Source: Chryseobacterium cucumeris
Lineage (GTDB): Bacteria; Bacteroidota; Bacteroidia; Flavobacteriales; Weeksellaceae
Assembly: GCF_001593385.1 (NCBI RefSeq)
Contig: NZ_LUVZ01000034.1
Coordinates: forward strand, 248,001-312,000
DNA length: 64,000 nt
Reading direction: 5' to 3'
The notes below the pieces were generated by a model. That model saw only the letters and a program-made list of their open reading frames with translations. It did no database searches and had not been told where the DNA came from. The position numbers and the translations under genes were made by a program. Numbering within the stretch: the first letter of the stretch is position 1; each line of letters starts with the position of its first letter. This document shows, piece after piece, positions 18,116 to 27,793 of the stretch.

Positions 18116-18185
18116 TTTAATTTATGATTGAGATTGCTTCACCTAAAGGTTCGCAATGACCAATTTATAATGGATTGTATTCCTA

Positions 18186-19796
18186 CTATTTAATCCTTCT
18201 TGCTGTATAATCACTTTCATTTCCTAATCTATCGATGGCTTTGATGGCCACTGCGTTAAGTTTTTTCCCATCTTTAGATTTAGGAATGTCTTTTGAAAGG
18301 GTATCAAGCGTTAAAATTTCTGTTTGCCATACTCCGTTATATTGAGTAAAAAGCACCCATAGAAAGACATCGGCAGCATTTTTTGTACTCCAGCTTGTCT
18401 GAGCAAAGCTTCCGTTATCAGCAATAAATAAGGTAGGCGTCTGCAATGGAACAGCTTTTATCCATGGAAATTTCGGAACTAGTGCTTTCTCATTGTATGG
18501 ACCGTTTTTCAAAGCGGGAAGCATATTGGGGTTTTTGGTAAGCCCTGCAATGCTCCAGTGAATTTCTCCTGCATCATTTTTAAGGATATTTCTGGAAATA
18601 GCAATCTGGTTTTTGATTTCTGTTGGACGGTCTGATACTTTAATCTCAACAGTATTCAATCCCGGCCATAAATGACGATTCATTGTATTTTCGGACTGCC
18701 ACCAGCTTAACAGAGCTTCAAAGCTTTGTCCTTTAGAATCTATGGGCCAGTAAAGCTGTGGAGAGAAATAATCTACCCAGCCTTTATTTAACCATAATTT
18801 AGCATCTGCATAAAGCTCGTCATATTGAGAGGAACCTATAATTCCCATCGGATATCCGGGTTTCCAAATTCCGAACGGGCTGATCCCGAATCTTACATTA
18901 TTTTTTTCTGCATGAATTTCTTTATAGATACGTTCTACAAATTTATTCACATTATCTCTTCTCCAATCTGCCCTGGATAAAGTCCCTCCGTTGCTTAAGT
19001 AAGCATTCCAACTGGCGTTATCTGGAAAATCTGCTCCTTTATTGTAAGTAGCATAAGGATAGAAATAATCATCGAAATGCACAGCATCAATATCATATCT
19101 TTTTACAATATCTTTTACCACATTGGACACATGGCCTTGTGTTTTCGGATTAGCCGGATCAAACCAATACATTCCATTCTTTAGTCTGACAACTATATCA
19201 GAGAGTTTGTTTGCCATTGACAGCTTATTCACAGCTCCTCCGTTGGTATGATGTGCTCGGTAAGGATTCAACCAGACATGAAGTTCCAATCCTCTTTTAT
19301 GAGCTTCTTCGATCCAAAACTGAAGCGGATCATAATTGGGATATGGTGCAGTTCCTGTTTCTCCGGTCAGAAAGTAAGACCATGGTTCGATATTACTTGT
19401 ATAAAGTGCATCTGCAGAAGGTCTGATCTGGAAAATAGCAGCGTTGAAATTATTATCTTTCAGCATATCAAGCATGCTGATTGCTTCTGCTTTCTGCTGT
19501 TCCACTGTAAGATCATTTCTTGAAGGCCAGTTGATATTGGCAACACTGGCAATCCATGCTCCGCGGAATTCTCTTTTGATTTCCGGAAGATTGGTTCTGA
19601 AATTTTCTTCCGTTGAAGCTGCTGTTCCTGTTGTTGGTTTTGTTGCTACCGGAATTACTTTTGGAGGATTTGTATTGTTGGTTGGTTTTGTCGGATTCTT
19701 CGTGGAGGGTGTTTTTACAACATTGTTCTGAACGGAACATGAGGTAGTATACGATGCAAAAACGCCCAATAAAACGATAAGTTTTAATTTATTCAT
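18186..19796 (-). CDS. GHL10/DUF187-type glycoside hydrolase-like lipoprotein
   Basis: About 536 aa. Lipoprotein signal (lipobox-like SYTTSC), a Thr/Pro-rich linker near 25-60, then a family-10-like TIM barrel: EFRGAWIASVANINWPS, PSADALY, LELHVWLNPYRAH, DAVHFDDYFYPYA, FGISPFGIWKPG and SPQLYWPID. These are hallmarks of the GHL10 family (YddW type) thought to act on cell-wall or other glycans; exact substrates are poorly known. I prefer the start at 19796 because a -7 box TAGTTTTG sits at 19809-19816 on the minus strand, too close for the starts at 19811 or 19802. It ends in a C-terminal Fn3-like module. Confidence 0.85.
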   Translation of the reverse strand: MNKLKLIVLLGVFASYTTSCSVQNNVVKTPSTKNPTKPTNNTNPPKVIPVATKPTTGTAASTEENFRTNLPEIKREFRGAWIASVANINWPSRNDLTVEQQKAEAISMLDMLKDNNFNAAIFQIRPSADALYTSNIEPWSYFLTGETGTAPYPNYDPLQFWIEEAHKRGLELHVWLNPYRAHHTNGGAVNKLSMANKLSDIVVRLKNGMYWFDPANPKTQGHVSNVVKDIVKRYDIDAVHFDDYFYPYATYNKGADFPDNASWNAYLSNGGTLSRADWRRDNVNKFVERIYKEIHAEKNNVRFGISPFGIWKPGYPMGIIGSSQYDELYADAKLWLNKGWVDYFSPQLYWPIDSKGQSFEALLSWWQSENTMNRHLWPGLNTVEIKVSDRPTEIKNQIAISRNILKNDAGEIHWSIAGLTKNPNMLPALKNGPYNEKALVPKFPWIKAVPLQTPTLFIADNGSFAQTSWSTKNAADVFLWVLFTQYNGVWQTEILTLDTLSKDIPKSKDGKKLNAVAIKAIDRLGNESDYTARRIK

Positions 19797-19873
19797 TCTC
19801 ATAGTCTGCAAAACTACAATAAATTATTTTTTAGCTTTTAAAATTTATTATAATAAATTATATTTTTAACTCA

Positions 19874-20707
19874 TCATTCAAAAATAATAGTCTTATTTCC
19901 ATCAATAAAAACTTTATCTTCAAAAACCAGTTTCAAAGCATTTGCCAGGACATTTCTTTCAACATCCCTTCCCAGATTCGCAAGACCTTTTGCTGTTTTG
20001 GAATGACTCACCTTGATAATATCCTGATAGATTATTGGGCCTTCATCCAGATCATCAGTCACAAAATGTGCTGTTGCTCCAATAATTTTTACTCCTCTTT
20101 CAAAAGCCTGTCTGTACGGATTCGCACCAATAAAAGCAGGTAAAAATGAATGATGTATGTTAACTATTCTTCCTTTAAATTTTTCAACAAAATTGGTCGA
20201 AAGGATTCTCATAAACTTGGCTAAAACCAGATAATCAAATTCATAATTTTTGAGGGTTTGCATGATTTGAATTTCATGCTCCTCTCTTGTGATATTTTCT
20301 GTAGAAATATAGTGAAACGGAACACCGAATTTCTCTGTCATATCTTTTAGACTTTCATAATTCCCGATAACCGCCAGAATATTAAAGTTAAGATCCTTGA
20401 AATGGTTTCTGATCAGCAAATCTGACAAACAATGATGTTCTTTTGTCACCAAAACAACAATATTTTTGGGTGCATTTTTGCTTAGTTCAATGTTGCAATC
20501 CCCCAATTGATCTTTGATTTGCTCCATCACTTTTTGAGGATCAGCAATGCCCGAAACTTCGGTTCTCATAAAGAACAATGACTTTTCTCTGTCCACAAAC
20601 TCGTCATTTTTCACAATATTAAGATTGTTTTTCAACAGCACATCCGAGATCTTATGCACTAAACCTTTTTCATCTTTACAGGCGATTTTAAAAATAAAAT
20701 TCATCAT
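19874..20707 (-). CDS. purU: Formyltetrahydrofolate deformylase
   Basis: Hydrolyses 10-formyl-THF to formate and THF, balancing one-carbon pools and feeding formate to PurT-type purine synthesis. The 277-aa product has an N-terminal ACT domain (to about residue 80) and a C-terminal formyltransferase-like domain with the catalytic region NIHHSFLPAFIGANPY and DLDEGPIIYQD. Two ATGs are adjacent (20707 and 20704). It lies 56 bp downstream of typA on the same strand, but a terminator lies between. Confidence 0.93.
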   Translation of the reverse strand: MMNFIFKIACKDEKGLVHKISDVLLKNNLNIVKNDEFVDREKSLFFMRTEVSGIADPQKVMEQIKDQLGDCNIELSKNAPKNIVVLVTKEHHCLSDLLIRNHFKDLNFNILAVIGNYESLKDMTEKFGVPFHYISTENITREEHEIQIMQTLKNYEFDYLVLAKFMRILSTNFVEKFKGRIVNIHHSFLPAFIGANPYRQAFERGVKIIGATAHFVTDDLDEGPIIYQDIIKVSHSKTAKGLANLGRDVERNVLANALKLVFEDKVFIDGNKTIIFE

Positions 20708-20728
20708 TTGTTTTTTTAAATAAAAAAA

Positions 20729-20744
20729 TCCTCATTACTGAGGA
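20729..20744 (-). terminator. Terminator after typA
   Basis: Hairpin TCCTCA / TGAGGA with a 4-nt loop, followed on the minus strand by TTTTTTTA, 19 bp beyond the typA stop. Confidence 0.65.
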
Positions 20745-20762
20745 CTTTAAAAATTATTTAGA

Positions 20763-22568
20763 TTATGCTTTCGCAGATCTTTCTACTCTTTTTCTTTCTT
20801 CTTCAGAAAGAATTTTCTTTCTCATTCTGATGAAGTTCGGAGTTACCTCAATTGCTTCATCACCCTGGATGTATTCCATACATTCTTCAAGTGAGAATAA
20901 GATTTTCGGAGCAACACCAGTATCTTTATCTTTTCCTGAAGCTCTCATGTTGTTCAGCTGTTTTGCTTCTACGATGTTTACTACCAGGTCTCCAGGTTTG
21001 TTTTGCTCACCAATGATCATCCCTGTGTAGATTTCCTCACCCGGATCAACGAAGAACTTACCTCTATCCTGAAGTTTAGCAATAGAATATTCTGTAGCAG
21101 GACCAGTTGTTTTGCTGATCAAAACACCATTGTTTCTTCCCGGAATAGCACCTTTGAAAGGCTTATATTCTGTGAAACGGTGTGCCATAATAGCTTCACC
21201 AGCCGTAGCTGTCAACATCTGAGAACGTAATCCGATCAAACCTCTTGAAGGAATTTCGAATTCCATGTGCTGCATTTCACCTTTAGTTTCCATAATGTGA
21301 AGGTCACCTTTTCTCTGAGTTGCCAGGTCAATAACTCTTGAAGCAAATTCTTCAGGAACGTCAACAACCAAAGATTCATAAGGCTCACATTTCTCACCAT
21401 CAATTTCTCTGAAGATAACCTGCGGCTGACCAATTGTCATTTCGTAACCTTCTCTTCTCATTGTTTCGATCAAAACTGATAAGTGAAGAATACCTCTACC
21501 GAATACAAGGAATGTATTGGCATCATCAGTCTGCTGAACTCTTAAGGCAAGGTTTTTCTCTAATTCTTTTGTTAATCTTTCTTTCAGGTGATTAGAAGTA
21601 ACATATTTACCGTCTTTACCAAAGAAAGGAGAATTGTTGATAGAGAACGTCATGTTCAATGTAGGCTCATCAATTGCAGTTCTTTCCAATGGCTCAGGAT
21701 TTTCAAGATCAACGAAAGAATCACCGATCTGGAATGCATCAAATCCTACTACAGCACAGATATCTCCAGCTTGTACTTCAGTTACTTTTTTCTTTCCTAA
21801 TCCTTCGAAAACGTAAAGTTCTTTTACTTTTCCTTTTACAATTTTACCATCTGCTTGAGCAAGACCAATCCATTGAGATTCTTTGATCTCACCTCTTGTC
21901 ACTTTCCCGATTGCAATTCTTCCTAAGAAAGAAGAGAAGTCTAGAGAAGTAATCTGCATCTGAAGATTACCTTCTGTTACTTTCGGTTCAGGAACATATT
22001 GTAAAATACCATCCAATAATGGTAAGATATCTTCAGTTTGCTCTAATGAAGTGTTGAACCATCCTTGTTTTGAAGATCCGTAGAATGTAGGGAAATCCAA
22101 TTGCTCTTCTGTAGCATCAAGGTTGAAGAACAGGTCAAATACTTTATCATGAACTTCGTCAGGACGACAGTTTGGTTTATCTACTTTATTGATAACCACT
22201 AATGGTCTCAATCCTAATTCCAAAGCTTTCTGAAGTACGAATCTTGTTTGCGGCATTGGTCCTTCGAACGCATCCACCAACAAAATAACCCCATCAGCCA
22301 TTTTCAATACTCTTTCTACTTCTCCACCAAAATCGGCGTGACCAGGAGTATCGATTACGTTAATTTTTGTGTCTTTATAAGTAACAGAAATATTCTTGGA
22401 TAAGATCGTGATCCCTCTTTCTCTTTCAAGATCGTTGTTATCCATAATTAACTCCCCACTCTCCTGATTTTCTCTGAAAATGTTGGTAGCGTGAATGATC
22501 TTGTCAACCAAAGTCGTCTTTCCGTGGTCAACGTGTGCGATAATCGCAATATTTCTAATGTTTTGCAT
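20763..22568 (-). CDS. typA: Translational GTPase TypA/BipA
   Basis: A 601-aa ribosome-associated GTPase needed for growth at low temperature and under stress. G1 AHVDHGKTT, G2 RERGITILSKN, G3 DTPGHADFGGEV, G4 NKVDKP, then elongation-factor domains II, III and V and the BipA-specific C-terminal domain with FTEYKPFKGAIPGRNNG. Standard length and intact motifs. A -7 box TACTTTTG lies at 22587-22594 on the minus strand. Confidence 0.96.
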   Translation of the reverse strand: MQNIRNIAIIAHVDHGKTTLVDKIIHATNIFRENQESGELIMDNNDLERERGITILSKNISVTYKDTKINVIDTPGHADFGGEVERVLKMADGVILLVDAFEGPMPQTRFVLQKALELGLRPLVVINKVDKPNCRPDEVHDKVFDLFFNLDATEEQLDFPTFYGSSKQGWFNTSLEQTEDILPLLDGILQYVPEPKVTEGNLQMQITSLDFSSFLGRIAIGKVTRGEIKESQWIGLAQADGKIVKGKVKELYVFEGLGKKKVTEVQAGDICAVVGFDAFQIGDSFVDLENPEPLERTAIDEPTLNMTFSINNSPFFGKDGKYVTSNHLKERLTKELEKNLALRVQQTDDANTFLVFGRGILHLSVLIETMRREGYEMTIGQPQVIFREIDGEKCEPYESLVVDVPEEFASRVIDLATQRKGDLHIMETKGEMQHMEFEIPSRGLIGLRSQMLTATAGEAIMAHRFTEYKPFKGAIPGRNNGVLISKTTGPATEYSIAKLQDRGKFFVDPGEEIYTGMIIGEQNKPGDLVVNIVEAKQLNNMRASGKDKDTGVAPKILFSLEECMEYIQGDEAIEVTPNFIRMRKKILSEEERKRVERSAKA

Positions 22569-22672
22569 AAAAGATTTTTACGGGTGCAAAAGTAGTGATT
22601 TTTAATGAAAAAATATTTAGTTATACAAATATTTAATATTTTGTTTAAAATACTTATTTACAAGACAATAAA

Positions 22673-22697
22673 AAAGAGTGTCCGAAAAACACTCTTT
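22673..22697 (-). terminator. Terminator of peptide gene 5
   Basis: A 9-bp perfect stem AAAGAGTGT / ACACTCTTT with a 7-nt loop and a T run on the minus strand, 8 bp after the stop at 22705. Confidence 0.75.
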
Positions 22698-22704
22698 AAA
22701 TTAT

Positions 22705-22911
22705 TTATACACAAGCTTGTATTTCGCATGGATCTATTACAGGCGGTTCACCGCATATGATGTCAAATTCTGCGCAATTACTGGAGAATCCGGTTGCCCA
22801 TCCCCATCTTACGGCGCATGTGTCGGCATCTTTGCATCTTACCATTCCTTTAACGATTCCTCCCTGAACTGATTTCATTTCAGTTCTTGAAATTTTTCTA
22901 AGATTTCTCAT
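22705..22911 (-). CDS. Cys-rich GG-leader peptide 5, unlinked
   Basis: A 68-residue precursor standing alone about 8 kb from the four-gene cluster. Leader MRNLRKISRTEMKSVQGG, again basic with a Gly-Gly end but of a different subtype (RKISRTEMKSVQGG). The core has six cysteines (RCKDADTC, NCAEFDIIC, PCEIQAC) and a tryptophan/glycine stretch WGWATGF. It has its own terminator. No transporter is adjacent. The call rests on leader form, size and cysteine content. Confidence 0.65.
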   Translation of the reverse strand: MRNLRKISRTEMKSVQGGIVKGMVRCKDADTCAVRWGWATGFSSNCAEFDIICGEPPVIDPCEIQACV

Positions 22912-23017
22912 GTTGTTTTGTTTATGTTATTAGCATGATAAAAATATAAAAAAAACACAATAATTAATATATTATTCAAATATTTAACATTTCGGAGAAC
23001 TATTTTAACATTCACAC

Positions 23018-23272
23018 TCAGAGCCTTAGCAACCTGTAAAACATAACAAGATCAATTAAAACAACCAGTATAAATTTCATGAGAAAAGATTTCTTGGAAA
23101 CTTTATGATTGAAGAAAATCATTCCCGCAGCGGCTCCTATAATTCCGCCAAGTAGAGAAATTCCTAAAAGGGTATTTTCGGAAATTCTCCATTGATGCTT
23201 TTTGGCTTGCCATTTATCAAAACCAAAAGCACATAATGCGAGCACGTTTATTATCAACAGAAAAGGAATCAT
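23018..23272 (-). CDS. DUF1294 small membrane protein
   Basis: 84 aa. The family signature FGFDKWQAKKHQWRISENTLLGISLLGG (split here at DKWQAKKHQWRISE and LLGG) identifies DUF1294, small integral membrane proteins of unknown role often fused to cold-shock domains elsewhere. Three hydrophobic segments are visible (1-14, 35-52, 64-80). No cold-shock domain is present. Monocistronic. Confidence 0.85.
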   Translation of the reverse strand: MIPFLLIINVLALCAFGFDKWQAKKHQWRISENTLLGISLLGGIIGAAAGMIFFNHKVSKKSFLMKFILVVLIDLVMFYRLLRL

Positions 23273-23417
23273 TCTTCATTTAATTTGCCGCAAAAATAGA
23301 GCTTAATTTATAAAAATATACTTACACCTTCACTATTTTTAAACCATTAAGGAAGATTTACAAAGTAAAGTATATTTATTGTAGTTAAGGTAAATCATTC
23401 TAATTTTTAAGTGTACA

Positions 23418-23831
23418 ATGAATATTATTCAATATGATCTTAATGTTTTAAATTTGCTCTTAAAAAATAAATCAATGACAGTACACGATCTGGCGGGAAG
23501 CTACTCTATTGAAGGAAGCAATCAGGAGGAATCTTTCCTGCCAACTTATCATGGTATATTGACCTTATCTGTTGATGAAAATAATCGCATTATTGCTCAA
23601 TGGATAATTGGCGACCATCAGCAAAACGGGACAGGATTTTATAAAGACCAAATTTTAGTGATTAATTTCAACTACGAAGGAGAAGATGACAAAACCTATA
23701 AAGGAGTTGCTGTGTACCGGTGCCTGAATAAAGACGTACTGGATGGATTCTGGTCTGAGAAGCACGGAAATCCTTTATATCTGGGAAGTGAATATTGTGT
23801 AAGAATCCAGAACTCCAAGATTGTAAATTAA
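23418..23831 (+). CDS. Hypothetical 137-aa cytoplasmic protein
   Basis: I do not recognise the family. There is no signal peptide or membrane segment. The central part alternates beta-strand-like stretches (GILTLSVDENNRIIAQWIIGDHQ, GTGFYKDQILVINFNYEG, YKGVAVYRC, LDGFWSEKHGNPLYLG; given here as separate short strands), a pattern like lipocalin- or avidin-like beta barrels. Convergent with the YceI gene. No operon partner. Confidence 0.6.
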   Translation: MNIIQYDLNVLNLLLKNKSMTVHDLAGSYSIEGSNQEESFLPTYHGILTLSVDENNRIIAQWIIGDHQQNGTGFYKDQILVINFNYEGEDDKTYKGVAVYRCLNKDVLDGFWSEKHGNPLYLGSEYCVRIQNSKIVN

Positions 23832-23869
23832 TTTCCTTTTCCATTTGAGCAAAAAAATTTTCAAATAAA

Positions 23870-23897
23870 AAGAGCTGTCTTCATAAAGACAGCTCTT
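23870..23897. terminator. Bidirectional terminator between the hypothetical and YceI genes
   Basis: A 12-bp perfect stem AAGAGCTGTCTT / AAGACAGCTCTT with a CATA loop. The minus-strand side has TTTTTATTTG, so the YceI gene is its best client. Confidence 0.8.
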
Positions 23898-23920
23898 GTA
23901 GTTATAAATGTTTAAATAAC

Positions 23921-24598
23921 TTATTTTTTAGCTTTTACGTCAATTGCAATCTCGATGTCTTTGCTGATCATCCATTCTGCAGGATCTGCTTCAGAAGTAC
24001 CGAATTTAAGTCCCCAATCGGCTCTGTTTACAGTGAATTTAGCCTGAATAGCTGCTGAATTTTCTGCTACCTCTACTTTCGCAGGGAACGTAACATTCAT
24101 TGTTTTTCCTGATAAAGTAAGGTTTCCGCTTACCGTTTTATTAGCTCCTGCTACAGCATCTTTTGGTGCTTCTTTCAAATCTGTAACACTTGTAATTTTG
24201 AAATCTGAAGTAGGGTTTTTAGCCACATCAAAGAAATCAGGATTTTTTAAGTGCGCCTCAAGATCAGCCGGTTTTTTATCTTTTTCTGTTACTGAAGCCG
24301 GATCTACCTTGATAGAATTCATATCAATTACAAAGTTTCCTGCAGAAACCTGACCTGCATCAACACTGATATCTCCTGACTTCACTGTCAGTGTTCCCCA
24401 ACGAGGTGCCATTCCTCCTTTGTGGAAAGCTTTCCAGTTTACTACAGAACCTACTGTATCTACTGCCAGTGTTTCTCCTTTGCTCTCTGCTACAGTTTGT
24501 TCCTGAGCCGTAGCTGCTGTTTCTGCTGTTTTTCCTTTATCACATGATGCCAAAAGCAATCCTACTCCTACTAATGCAATTACGCTAATTTTTTTCAT
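23921..24598 (-). CDS. YceI-family lipoprotein
   Basis: A 225-aa lipoprotein (LLLASC, lipid Cys near 19), a short Ala/Thr-rich linker, then the YceI beta barrel: VDTVGSVVNWKAFHKG, GTLTVKSGDISVD, HLKNPDFFDVAKNPTSDFKI, FTVNRADWGLKFG. YceI-like proteins bind isoprenoid or polyprenyl chains and are periplasmic. The -7 box TATTTTTG is on the minus strand at 24647-24654. The physiological ligand is unknown. Confidence 0.9.
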   Translation of the reverse strand: MKKISVIALVGVGLLLASCDKGKTAETAATAQEQTVAESKGETLAVDTVGSVVNWKAFHKGGMAPRWGTLTVKSGDISVDAGQVSAGNFVIDMNSIKVDPASVTEKDKKPADLEAHLKNPDFFDVAKNPTSDFKITSVTDLKEAPKDAVAGANKTVSGNLTLSGKTMNVTFPAKVEVAENSAAIQAKFTVNRADWGLKFGTSEADPAEWMISKDIEIAIDVKAKK

Positions 24599-24710
24599 AT
24601 TGAACTGTTTTAAAAAAGTTTATTGAAATTTTGTTGTTTTCGGGTACAAAAATAGAAAAACCTGCTTTGCATCATCTTAACATATATCAAGAAATATAAA
24701 TTTATTCAAA

Positions 24711-25022
24711 TTATTTGCAATCATACACCCATTTACGATATACATCCCATCTGTATTGAGAATCGTAACTACTGTAGAATTCCGTATCCTTTTGAGTTCC
24801 ATTTCTTGAGCATCCAGCAGAATTATCTTTCTGTGGGTTTCCCTTAACTACCCATCCTGTGTCAGAATAATCACTATAAGTACCGTCATTGCCGTTTTTT
24901 AAAATCACGGTCCGCTCATATTTCTGTACTGTGCAATTACACTTTTTAGGCTCCTCATATTCCGTGACTGTACAAGATATTATAAAAGAATAACAAATGA
25001 ATAATGTAAATATTTTTCTCAT
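24711..25022 (-). CDS. Small Cys-containing lipoprotein, hypothetical
   Basis: 103 aa. MRKIFTLFICYSFIISCTVTE gives a lipoprotein signal with the lipid Cys near 17 (string split: MRKIFTLF, then FIISC). The mature part has KCNCTVQKYER, AGCSRNG and a terminal WVYDCK, so four further cysteines that could form disulfides. No recognised domain. It stands alone, divergent from the plug-domain gene at 25282. Confidence 0.6.
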   Translation of the reverse strand: MRKIFTLFICYSFIISCTVTEYEEPKKCNCTVQKYERTVILKNGNDGTYSDYSDTGWVVKGNPQKDNSAGCSRNGTQKDTEFYSSYDSQYRWDVYRKWVYDCK

Positions 25023-25281
25023 GTTTATTATTGCGGTTATTAGATTTTAGCAAGCATAAATAAGTAAATATTTAAACATGATCACATCGCAAACAAAAAA
25101 TTAAACATTAGTTTTCTATTATTTAAAACTATATTAATAGATTCTACTATAACTATCTATTCCATATATCTAAAAATTATTATTTCTACCATTTTAAATG
25201 AATATATTTTTTCTGTTTTCATATAGCATAAAAAATGTAATTTTACTGCCTCATAACAAAAACACAAGTTTTCATACAAAC

Positions 25282-27678
25282 ATGTCAAAAAAACTAATAA
25301 CAGCATTTGCAATAAGCACAATGTATTGTATCAATGCACAAACAAAAGCTGAAGAAGCAATTAAAACTCTTGAACAGAAATATCCTCAGGAAAAAATACA
25401 TTTATTATTAAATAAAAAAAGTTTTGTTGCAGGAGATAATTTATGGTTTAAAGCTTTCGTATTTGATGGATATACTACTACAAACACATCAAGCTCTCTA
25501 TTTATAGAATTGTATGACAAAAATAAGACTCAAATTAGTAAAAAACTTTTTCCATTAATAAATGGAGAAGGAAATGGAAGCATTTCTTTACCGGATTCTT
25601 TAAAGGAAGATGTATATTACATCAGAGCCTACACTACCTGGATGGCAAACTTCAGTGAAGATTTTCAGCTCGTAAAACCTATCCCCATATACAATCCCAC
25701 TTCTCCCGAAAAATTAATTGTAAACGGTGATTCTCATTGGACAGCATCTGTGCATCCTGAAAGTGGAAGCTTCATAGATGGAATCAACACCAAATTTGCA
25801 GTAAGACTACAGTCAAATGGAGAAGCTCCTTCCAAATGGGAAGGATATATAACTGATACAGACAATCCAAATGTAAAGATTTCTACATTCAAAGGACTGG
25901 ACCAAAATGTCGGCTTATTCAACCTTACCCCAAAGATTGGAAAAAAATATCAGTTGATTGTTCAGGATAGTCAGGGACAAACTCAAAACATTTCTCTTCC
26001 AGATGTTTCACCATCAGGAATCAACCTTCAAGTAACCAGCGATAAAAACCAGCTTACTTATTCTTTAAAATCAAAAAACTTACCGGAAGGTTCTAAATAT
26101 TTTAAAATAATAGGAACAATGGCTAATCAATTGGTCTATAAAGCTAAAATTAGCAAGATTTCAAATGATGCTCAATACCCTATTTCTTACAATCAACTTG
26201 TTAATGGTATTTTACAACTTACCGTTTTTGATGATAAAGAAAATATTATAGCGAGCAGATTATCTTTTGTTCAGCCACACTCTTTACAAGTCAAAAAACC
26301 TGCTTTAGAATCTCTTTCTCTAAACAGCACCCCCCGTGGTAAGAGCTCATTTGATATTTCTAAAAATTTAAATCATCCCAATTATACTGTCTTAATAACT
26401 GAGGCCGAGGCTAGCAATACTGAGGAGGATCAAAACTTGTTGAGTTCTTTTTGGCTTACTGGAGATATTACATCAAAAATTTCCAAACCTGCTCAGTATT
26501 TCTCCCCCCAGTGCAATACAGATGCTTTGGATGCCCTTCTAATTTCAGAAAAATGGAAAAGATTTGACTGGCAATCCATTATGTCTGGAAAATACCCTGT
26601 TATTAAATATGAACCACAAAATTTCCTTTCTTATAAAGGAAAGATTAATGTTCAGGGAAAACCTTCTCCTAATACAGATTTAAATTTAATTTTCGATACC
26701 AACTCAGGTCCTCAGATTTTTCAGATAAAATCTGACAGCAATGGTTTTTTTACATTGAATAATCTGCTTTTTGAAGATTCAATGAAATTTTCCTATCAAT
26801 TAAATACCAAGCAGCCTGACCCTAATTATACTGTTTTTTTTCAACCTAGTTATGAGTTTATCCCTTATCAAAAGAGTTTACCTTTAACATCCTATCAATT
26901 AACACCTCGCTCTGCCAATGAACAACCCTCGAATGAAGTTGCCAGAGCTGTCACAGCCCTTAATACCCAAAAAGCCATCAGCGATAAAGTTATCAATATT
27001 ACAGAAGTAAAGTTAAAGGGTGAATTAAAAGATAAAACAAAAAAATTAAATAAGCAGTTAAGTAGTTCTCTTTTCACAAGTATTAACGAAAGCGTCTTTG
27101 ATTTTGTTAACAATCCTAATCTCCAAGGTTCAACTAATATCTTGCAGTGGTTGCAGGGTAAAGTTGCCGGACTTAATGTTCAATTCCAGAATGGAGATTA
27201 TATACCTTACATCAGAGGGAGTGTAGCCGGTGTATTCCTAGACGAGGTAAATGTTGACCCGGGACAAATATCCAGTTTACCTATGTCAGAAATTGCAATG
27301 GTAAAAGTAAGCAAAGGGTCTATTGTGGGAGTCTTTGGAGGAGAATTAGGTATTATCGCAATTTACACCAAAAGAAACGGTCCTTCAGGAAAAACAATCG
27401 ATAAAAGTTTACCTTCACAGTTAAGAAAAATAACGTTAAACGGATATAATAAAGAGATTCCTTTTGACAATCCTATTTATGAAAATGACAGTTTTAAAAG
27501 TATTCCCCAAGATACCAGAAGTATTCTTTACTGGAACCCTTTTTTAGAAGATCAATCTCCAGAACCTTCACATATCCAGTTTTATAACAATGATGATGCT
27601 AAGAAATACAAAATCATTATAATGGGATATGATAAAAATAATGAAACACCTCTTTACTATAATGAAATTCTGCCTTAA
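25282..27678 (+). CDS. Secreted MG2-like protein with a TonB-plug-like domain
   Basis: About 798 aa. The start is placed at 25282 (MSKKLITAFAISTMYCINAQ), which gives a signal peptide; the frame runs upstream to 25198 but without one. The N-terminal part resembles a macroglobulin MG2 domain (YPQEKIHLLLNKKSFVAGD, LWFKAFVFDGY). The C-terminal part has LQGKVAGLNVQ, IRGSVAGVFLDEV and GGELGIIAIYTKR, the pattern of a TonB-dependent receptor plug, but no outer-membrane barrel follows. Such barrel-less proteins are common in Bacteroidetes; their role at the cell surface is not settled. Terminator at 27700-27728. Confidence 0.75.
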   Translation: MSKKLITAFAISTMYCINAQTKAEEAIKTLEQKYPQEKIHLLLNKKSFVAGDNLWFKAFVFDGYTTTNTSSSLFIELYDKNKTQISKKLFPLINGEGNGSISLPDSLKEDVYYIRAYTTWMANFSEDFQLVKPIPIYNPTSPEKLIVNGDSHWTASVHPESGSFIDGINTKFAVRLQSNGEAPSKWEGYITDTDNPNVKISTFKGLDQNVGLFNLTPKIGKKYQLIVQDSQGQTQNISLPDVSPSGINLQVTSDKNQLTYSLKSKNLPEGSKYFKIIGTMANQLVYKAKISKISNDAQYPISYNQLVNGILQLTVFDDKENIIASRLSFVQPHSLQVKKPALESLSLNSTPRGKSSFDISKNLNHPNYTVLITEAEASNTEEDQNLLSSFWLTGDITSKISKPAQYFSPQCNTDALDALLISEKWKRFDWQSIMSGKYPVIKYEPQNFLSYKGKINVQGKPSPNTDLNLIFDTNSGPQIFQIKSDSNGFFTLNNLLFEDSMKFSYQLNTKQPDPNYTVFFQPSYEFIPYQKSLPLTSYQLTPRSANEQPSNEVARAVTALNTQKAISDKVINITEVKLKGELKDKTKKLNKQLSSSLFTSINESVFDFVNNPNLQGSTNILQWLQGKVAGLNVQFQNGDYIPYIRGSVAGVFLDEVNVDPGQISSLPMSEIAMVKVSKGSIVGVFGGELGIIAIYTKRNGPSGKTIDKSLPSQLRKITLNGYNKEIPFDNPIYENDSFKSIPQDTRSILYWNPFLEDQSPEPSHIQFYNNDDAKKYKIIIMGYDKNNETPLYYNEILP

Positions 27679-27699
27679 TTGATTTAAAAATTATCATAC

Positions 27700-27728
27700 A
27701 GCCTGGTTACATTTTCTGTAATCAGGCT
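27700..27728 (+). terminator. Terminator after the plug-domain gene
   Basis: A 12-bp stem AGCCTGGTTACA / TGTAATCAGGCT (one G-U pair), 5-nt loop, TTTTTTA tail. Confidence 0.8.
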
Positions 27729-27793
27729 TTTTTATATTTCAACTTCATTTTTTCCATTCCAAAACCCTATTTTAGCTTTCCGAAAACAGAACA

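Noticed and set aside
17914..18120. 68-codon plus-strand frame
   Set aside because: Overlaps the ferritin start and runs through the hairpin at 18087-18115.
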